A DNA stretch of 64,000 nt, from NCBI RefSeq assembly GCF_905475395.1, contig NC_058339.1, forward strand, positions 60,645,172 through 60,709,171, written 5' to 3'. Positions 62,629 to 64,000 of the stretch are shown piece after piece. Origin of the DNA: Chrysoperla carnea. Taxonomy: Eukaryota; Arthropoda; Insecta; Neuroptera; Chrysopidae. The notes beneath the pieces were generated by a model. It did not search any database. It was given only the letters and a program-made list of their open reading frames with translations, and was not told where the DNA came from. The position numbers and the translations under genes are program-made. The first letter of the stretch is position 1; every line of letters begins with the position of its first letter.

Positions 62629-64000
62629 CTACGACAATATCATAGTTTACAATTAAGGCAAGCCAAAGACAAAGTGAACAGTGAAGTGATGATATGAACG
62701 ATTTTTAACTACAAATTTATCAATAATTTATTTACTGTATGAGCTGAAAATAGTAACGGGTATTTAGTTTTTACTAGAGTCTTTTTCCACACAAAACGGA
62801 TGTTTAGGGGTACTCAAAACCGTAATTGATAGTTTACTTCGATTTACATTAGCGTAAAAGATCTCCAGTTTTTATGACCCCAACTTTACGGCAATGCGAA
62901 TCGAGGCAACTTACTCTTTCGATTTTGAGGCGATTATACTTTCGTTTAATGTGCAAATAGTCTCTTATAAAAATAAAAAAAAGCCGTTAATATTACCAAC
63001 TTTCCTACTATAACTAATACTGTAAGTTAACAGACAAAATAAAACTGTAGACATCTATAATATTTAAGCAGGTAAGTCAAAGTTGTTTAAATCACATTGA
63101 AAGTTTTTAACTCTATTAGAACCCAATGGATTGGTATTATTCAATTTTCAAATGAGAATCACGCATTTTTAAATGGGAAAATTATGTCAGTCTAATTGTT
63201 TAATTAAAAATATAGTGTTTTTGGGATTATTTTAATTATTTTGATCAGATGCCCCAATGATTTAATGTTTTCAGATACTTTGATTTGGATTTCCAGGACA
63301 TTGGGTTTTGGACAAAAGTATATAAGGCACTTTCGTTTTAAAATTGTCGGGACATTCTGTATAAATAAAAATATTATTATAAAACTATTTTTACATTTTA
63401 TGATCCTATTTTGGCATTAAAAGTATAAATTAATTTAAAAAAACGCTCCTTTTAGAACGTCGAGATAGTAGCTAATATAGTTGACCTTCCGAAATACTCA
63501 TTAGTGTGTGTAAAGTACGTTATTTTAAATGGCGCATTCCATTAGATGGGTTTTTTTTTAAAGTAAATTTTTGATGTCAAAATGAACTTATAAAATATAA
63601 ACAAATTTGTATATCTATATTATACAGGGTGAAGCAAAAATCACATGAACATTAAAAATTGGAATAATTTTTTACCATTGGCTAATTTTACATTTTGATT
63701 TCAGATTGTTAGTGAGTAAACCGGAGGGTTTTTTTTCGTGTTGACTAATATATTTTTGTTTTCATCCCGGCTATTAAAGACAAGGTTTTTTTTCCCCTTA
63801 TTTACTTCTATTCCTTAACATCCAATCGACAAAATGATTTTATTGAGGCTGCATTTCAGTTTCGGGCCAGTTTTCTTAAAATATGCGATGTCAAAATTAA
63901 ATAAACATATCATGGCTGTAATATTCAATTTTTAAAACAATAAATTTAAAAATGGAATCCTACATCCACCAGGCTTATTCGTTTTTGATATTACTTCTTC
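62629..64000. other. Right-hand non-coding end, presumed psq-gene intron
   Basis: No exon is seen. ACAGGGTGAAGCAAAAATCA at 63625-63644 resembles a Tc1/mariner-type terminus just after TATAT; the opposite end would lie outside the window. Confidence 0.4.

Overview
The window is AT-rich eukaryotic DNA (roughly three quarters A+T by eye). It has split genes with GT-AG introns, homeodomain, pipsqueak-type and ciliary genes of animal type, and dense decayed transposons. Gene content and compact introns point to an insect; I do not name a species. Gene names come from recognised protein motifs, because no search could be run.

Layout. (1) 1-10314 is non-coding and repeat-rich. (2) 10315-10851 (+) is the last coding exon of an unc-4/Uncx-type homeobox gene; the rest of the gene is not seen here and probably lies to the left. 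(3) 10852-35247 holds no confident gene. It carries a 1.07 kb inverted-repeat element just 3' of unc-4, a hAT-like MITE with a perfect 8-bp target duplication, a LINE reverse-transcriptase fragment, a foldback MITE and other dispersed repeats. (4) 45506-35248 (-) is a complete UBE2O gene (E2/E3 hybrid ubiquitin ligase): 13 coding exons joining without a frame break into 1370 codons. (5) 48113-46345 (-) is a complete B9D1 gene (ciliary transition zone): three coding exons, 170 aa, upstream of and in the same orientation as UBE2O. (6) 48114-54723 is intergenic with repeats. (7) 62628-54724 (-) is the 3' part of a gene joining a pipsqueak-type helix-turn-helix exon to a C-terminal Cys/His zinc-ribbon-like exon. 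The psq exon can also be read through to its own stop after a poly-Q tract, which suggests two alternative C-termini. The gene continues rightwards out of the window.

The genes do not form one pathway. unc-4 and the psq gene encode transcription regulators, UBE2O acts in protein quality control and B9D1 in cilium assembly. No operon-like or defence-like system was found. The most unusual structures are a nearly perfect 66-nt hairpin in B9D1 intron 2, a three-part inverted/direct repeat abutting the B9D1 exon 2 acceptor, a five-copy dispersed repeat family, and the possible alternative 3' ends of the psq gene.
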